Source: Candidatus Bipolaricaulota bacterium
GTDB taxonomy: Bacteria > Bipolaricaulota > Bipolaricaulia > Bipolaricaulales > Bipolaricaulaceae
Assembly (NCBI GenBank): GCA_027027485.1
Contig: JALVLL010000074.1
Location: forward strand, 1 to 5,187
DNA length: 5,187 bases
Direction: 5' to 3'
Below, in pieces: positions 3,067-5,187 of this stretch (position 1 is its first letter; every line of letters starts with the position of its first letter). The translations under genes and the position numbers were made by a program. A model generated the notes under the pieces. The model ran no database searches. It was not told where the DNA came from and saw only the letters and a list, made by a program, of their open reading frames with translations.

Positions 3067-5187
3067 GGGTAAGGGATCCGGTGTGCGGGATGGAGCTCGA
3101 GCCGGAGGCGGCCGCCGAGACCCGGGAGTTCAAAGGCAAGACCTTCTATTTCTGCTCGGCCTCCTGTGCGGACAAGTTCGACGAAGACCCGGACAAATAC
3201 GCCGGGGCCGCCCCCGACAGAGACAACGCCGGCCATGGGGAACACGCTGGCCACGAGGGGCACGGAGACATGACCCACGCCGAGCACAAGGGGCATGCCG
3301 AGCACAAAGGCCACAAGGGCCATGACCACCACGCCCACCACGCCCAGATGGTGGCCGACTTCCGCCGCCGGTTCTGGGTCTCTTTGGGCCTCACCGTCCC
3401 CATCCTCCTTTTGTCTCCCCTGATCCAGCGGCTCCTCGGCCTCCCCAAGGCATTGGCCTTCCCGGGTGCCGAATACCTCCAGTTGGTGCTCGCCTCGGCT
3501 GTCTACACCTATGGCGGCTGGCCGTTCCTCAAGGGGATGTGGGACGAGCTCCGAAGGAAGCAGCCGGGGATGATGACCCTGATCGCCCTGGCCATCTCGG
3601 TGGCCTACGCCTACTCCGCCGCGGTGGTGCTGGGCTTGAGGGGACAGGTCTTCTTCTGGGAGCTGGCGACGCTTATCGATGTGATGCTCCTGGGCCACTG
3701 GATCGAGATGCGCTCGGTCCTCGGGGCCTCGAAGGCCCTGGAGGAGCTCGCCCGCCTCATGCCCTCCACCGCCCATCTCATAAAGGATGGCACCGTGGAA
3801 GACGTTCCCATCGAGGTCCTCAAGCCCGGCGATCGGGTACTGGTGAAGCCGGGGGAGAAGATCCCGGTGGACGGCGTCGTGATCGAAGGGCGCACCACGG
3901 TGAACGAGTCCATGCTTACCGGGGAGTCCCGGCCGGTGGAGAAAGGGAAGGGCGATGAGGTGATCGGTGGGGCGATCAATGGTGAGTCGGCCATCACCGT
4001 GGAGGTGAGGAGAACCGGGGACGAGACTTATCTCGCGCAGGTGATCGACCTCGTGCGCAAGGCCCAGGAGGCCCGGTCCAAGACCCAGGACCTCGCCAAC
4101 CGGGCGGCCCTGTGGCTGACGCTCATCGCCATCGGCGGCGGGACGGCCACGCTCCTTGGGTGGCTTTCCGCCGGGAAGGATTTCAACTTCGCTCTCACTC
4201 GAATGGTCACGGTGATGGTAATCACCTGCCCCCACGCGCTGGGCCTGGCGATCCCGCTCGTGGTCTCGGTCTCCACCGCCATCGCCGCCCGGCGGGGTTT
4301 TCTGATCAGGGACCGGACGGCATTCGAGCGTGCCAGAGGTCTTCAGGCGGTGGTGTTCGATAAGACCGGCACCCTCACCCTGGGCCAGTTCGGGGTCACC
4401 GATGTGGTGTCCCTTTCCGATCTTCCCGAAGAGGAGGTGCTTAAGCTCGCCGCGGCGGTGGAATCGCGCTCCGAGCACCCGATAGCCGCGGGGATCGTGG
4501 CCGCCGCCAAGGACAAGGGGATCGCGATCCCGGAGGCCCAGGACGTGAAGGCCATCCCCGGCCGGGGTGTCGAGGGAGAGCTGGACGGAAAACCGATCAT
4601 GGTGGTGAGTCCGAGCTATCTGGCCGAGCAGGGACACGACCCCGATGATCCCCGCGTCAAGGAACTCGCCGCCCAAGGGAAGACGGTGGTTTATCTCCTG
4701 ATCCACGGGGAGCCCGTGGGGGCCATCGCCCTGGCGGACATGATCCGGCCCGAGTCCCGGGAGGCTGTGGAACGGCTTAAATCCATGGGGATCCAGGTCC
4801 TCATGCTCACCGGCGACGCCGAGGAGGTGGCCAAATGGGTGGCCGAGGAGCTGGGCCTCGACGACTACTTCGCCCAGGTCCTCCCCCACGAGAAGGCCGA
4901 AATCATCAAGAAGGTAAAGGAAAAGGGCCTCACCGTGGCCATGGTGGGGGACGGGGTGAACGACGCCCCTGCCCTGGTGGAAGCCGATGTGGGCATCGCC
5001 ATCGGCGCCGGGACCGATGTGGCCCTCGAGTCGGCGGACATCATCCTGGTGAAGAACGATCCCCGGGACGTGGCAGCGGTGATCGGACTCGCCCGGGCCA
5101 CCTACGGGAAGATGGTACAGAACCTGGGCTGGGCCACGGGCTACAACGCCTTCGCCATCCCCATGGCCGCCGGGGCCCTCTATCCGG
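3063..5187 (+). CDS. copB: CopB-type copper-translocating P-type ATPase (P1B-3) with N-terminal YHS domain and His-rich linker, cut by right edge
   Basis: This is a membrane pump that exports copper from the cytoplasm using ATP; 708 codons are visible. Residues 1-47 form a YHS domain with C8 (DPVCGM), C31 and C35 (FYFCSASC). Residues 57-93 are a linker with 14 His, mostly every third residue. Membrane spans follow from about 104. The actuator domain holds TGES (286-289), the metal-site span has CPH (389-391), the phosphorylation motif is DKTGT with Asp433, the nucleotide domain has SEHP (470-473), and TGD (583-585) and GDGVNDAP (629-636) complete the P domain. CPH with a His-rich N-terminus marks the CopB (P1B-3) subgroup, known to move Cu2+, Cu+ or Ag+. 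The window ends in the last spans (GYNAFAIPMAAGALYP); by comparison with family members, some 40 residues including the final Ser/Thr-rich motif are missing. Start ATG 3063 overlaps the previous stop by ATGA. All catalytic residues in view are intact. Confidence 0.96.
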   Translation, partial: MRVRDPVCGMELEPEAAAETREFKGKTFYFCSASCADKFDEDPDKYAGAAPDRDNAGHGEHAGHEGHGDMTHAEHKGHAEHKGHKGHDHHAHHAQMVADFRRRFWVSLGLTVPILLLSPLIQRLLGLPKALAFPGAEYLQLVLASAVYTYGGWPFLKGMWDELRRKQPGMMTLIALAISVAYAYSAAVVLGLRGQVFFWELATLIDVMLLGHWIEMRSVLGASKALEELARLMPSTAHLIKDGTVEDVPIEVLKPGDRVLVKPGEKIPVDGVVIEGRTTVNESMLTGESRPVEKGKGDEVIGGAINGESAITVEVRRTGDETYLAQVIDLVRKAQEARSKTQDLANRAALWLTLIAIGGGTATLLGWLSAGKDFNFALTRMVTVMVITCPHALGLAIPLVVSVSTAIAARRGFLIRDRTAFERARGLQAVVFDKTGTLTLGQFGVTDVVSLSDLPEEEVLKLAAAVESRSEHPIAAGIVAAAKDKGIAIPEAQDVKAIPGRGVEGELDGKPIMVVSPSYLAEQGHDPDDPRVKELAAQGKTVVYLLIHGEPVGAIALADMIRPESREAVERLKSMGIQVLMLTGDAEEVAKWVAEELGLDDYFAQVLPHEKAEIIKKVKEKGLTVAMVGDGVNDAPALVEADVGIAIGAGTDVALESADIILVKNDPRDVAAVIGLARATYGKMVQNLGWATGYNAFAIPMAAGALYP
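3276..3311 (+). repeat. Two 18-bp tandem copies inside the His-rich linker of the copper pump
   Basis: Two neighbouring 18-base units (3276-3293 and 3294-3311) differ at three third-codon positions and both encode His-Ala-Glu-His-Lys-Gly. A third partial unit (HKGH) follows. The linker probably grew by small in-frame duplications. Repeat number may vary between strains, changing the number of potential metal-binding His. Confidence 0.8.

Noticed and set aside
2898..4889. 663-residue open frame on the - strand across the copper pump gene
   Set aside because: The + strand frame encodes an intact P1B ATPase with all its motifs. The antisense frame is His/Gly/Pro-rich with no recognisable domain and stays open because of the GC-rich codon bias.
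1..5187. CRISPR arrays, tRNA or rRNA genes, insertion sequences and attachment sites
   Set aside because: Looked for and not seen: no regularly spaced repeats, no tRNA-like cloverleaf or rRNA motif, no transposase or terminal inverted repeats.

Overview
This window comes from a GC-rich bacterial genome (by eye about 60% or more G+C, with strong G/C preference at third codon positions and frequent AGG, CTC, GCC and GGG codons). Shine-Dalgarno sites are strong and one factor-independent terminator is clear, both typical of Bacteria. Nothing here fixes the species. A thermophilic or deep-branching lineage is possible but is only an impression. All genes I accept are on the + strand, and the theme is handling of transition-metal ions at the membrane.

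Layout. (1) Positions 1-522 hold the C-terminal 173 residues of a heavy-metal P-type ATPase of the Zn/Cd/Pb (P1B-2) type, cut by the left edge. Its usual TGD signature reads TGG. (2) Positions 523-640 hold nothing I recognise. (3) Positions 641-922 hold a possible small gene of unknown function. (4) Positions 923-1222 form an AT-rich then structured leader, with a candidate -10 box, a very strong but isolated Shine-Dalgarno site in front of a 52-codon ORF, and several inverted repeats. (5) Positions 1223-1858 encode a membrane-anchored protein with nine cysteines in CC, CCC and C...C clusters. A textbook terminator at 1885-1914 follows it. (6) From 1999 to the right edge runs an apparent operon: a DUF302 protein, a 53-residue single-span membrane protein with a His/Cys tail, a four-span membrane protein with a Met/His/Trp-rich loop, and a CopB-type copper ATPase (P1B-3, CPH motif). 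The ATPase has an N-terminal YHS domain and a histidine-rich linker. It overlaps the preceding gene by ATGA and is cut by the right edge.

How they may work together. The CopB-type ATPase would export copper (Cu2+ and/or Cu+, also Ag+) using ATP. Its YHS domain and His-rich linker are likely metal-binding or sensing parts. The two small membrane proteins and the DUF302 protein are cotranscribed with it by position and look like accessories. The cysteine-rich protein lies just upstream in its own unit and could be a metal or thiol partner on the outer face of the membrane. The left-edge ATPase suggests a wider metal-resistance island. The roles of all genes except the ATPases are inferred from context. 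The most unusual items are the Cys-rich anchored protein, the 53-residue His/Cys-tailed protein, the degenerate TGD motif of the first ATPase and the structured leader at about 970-1222.
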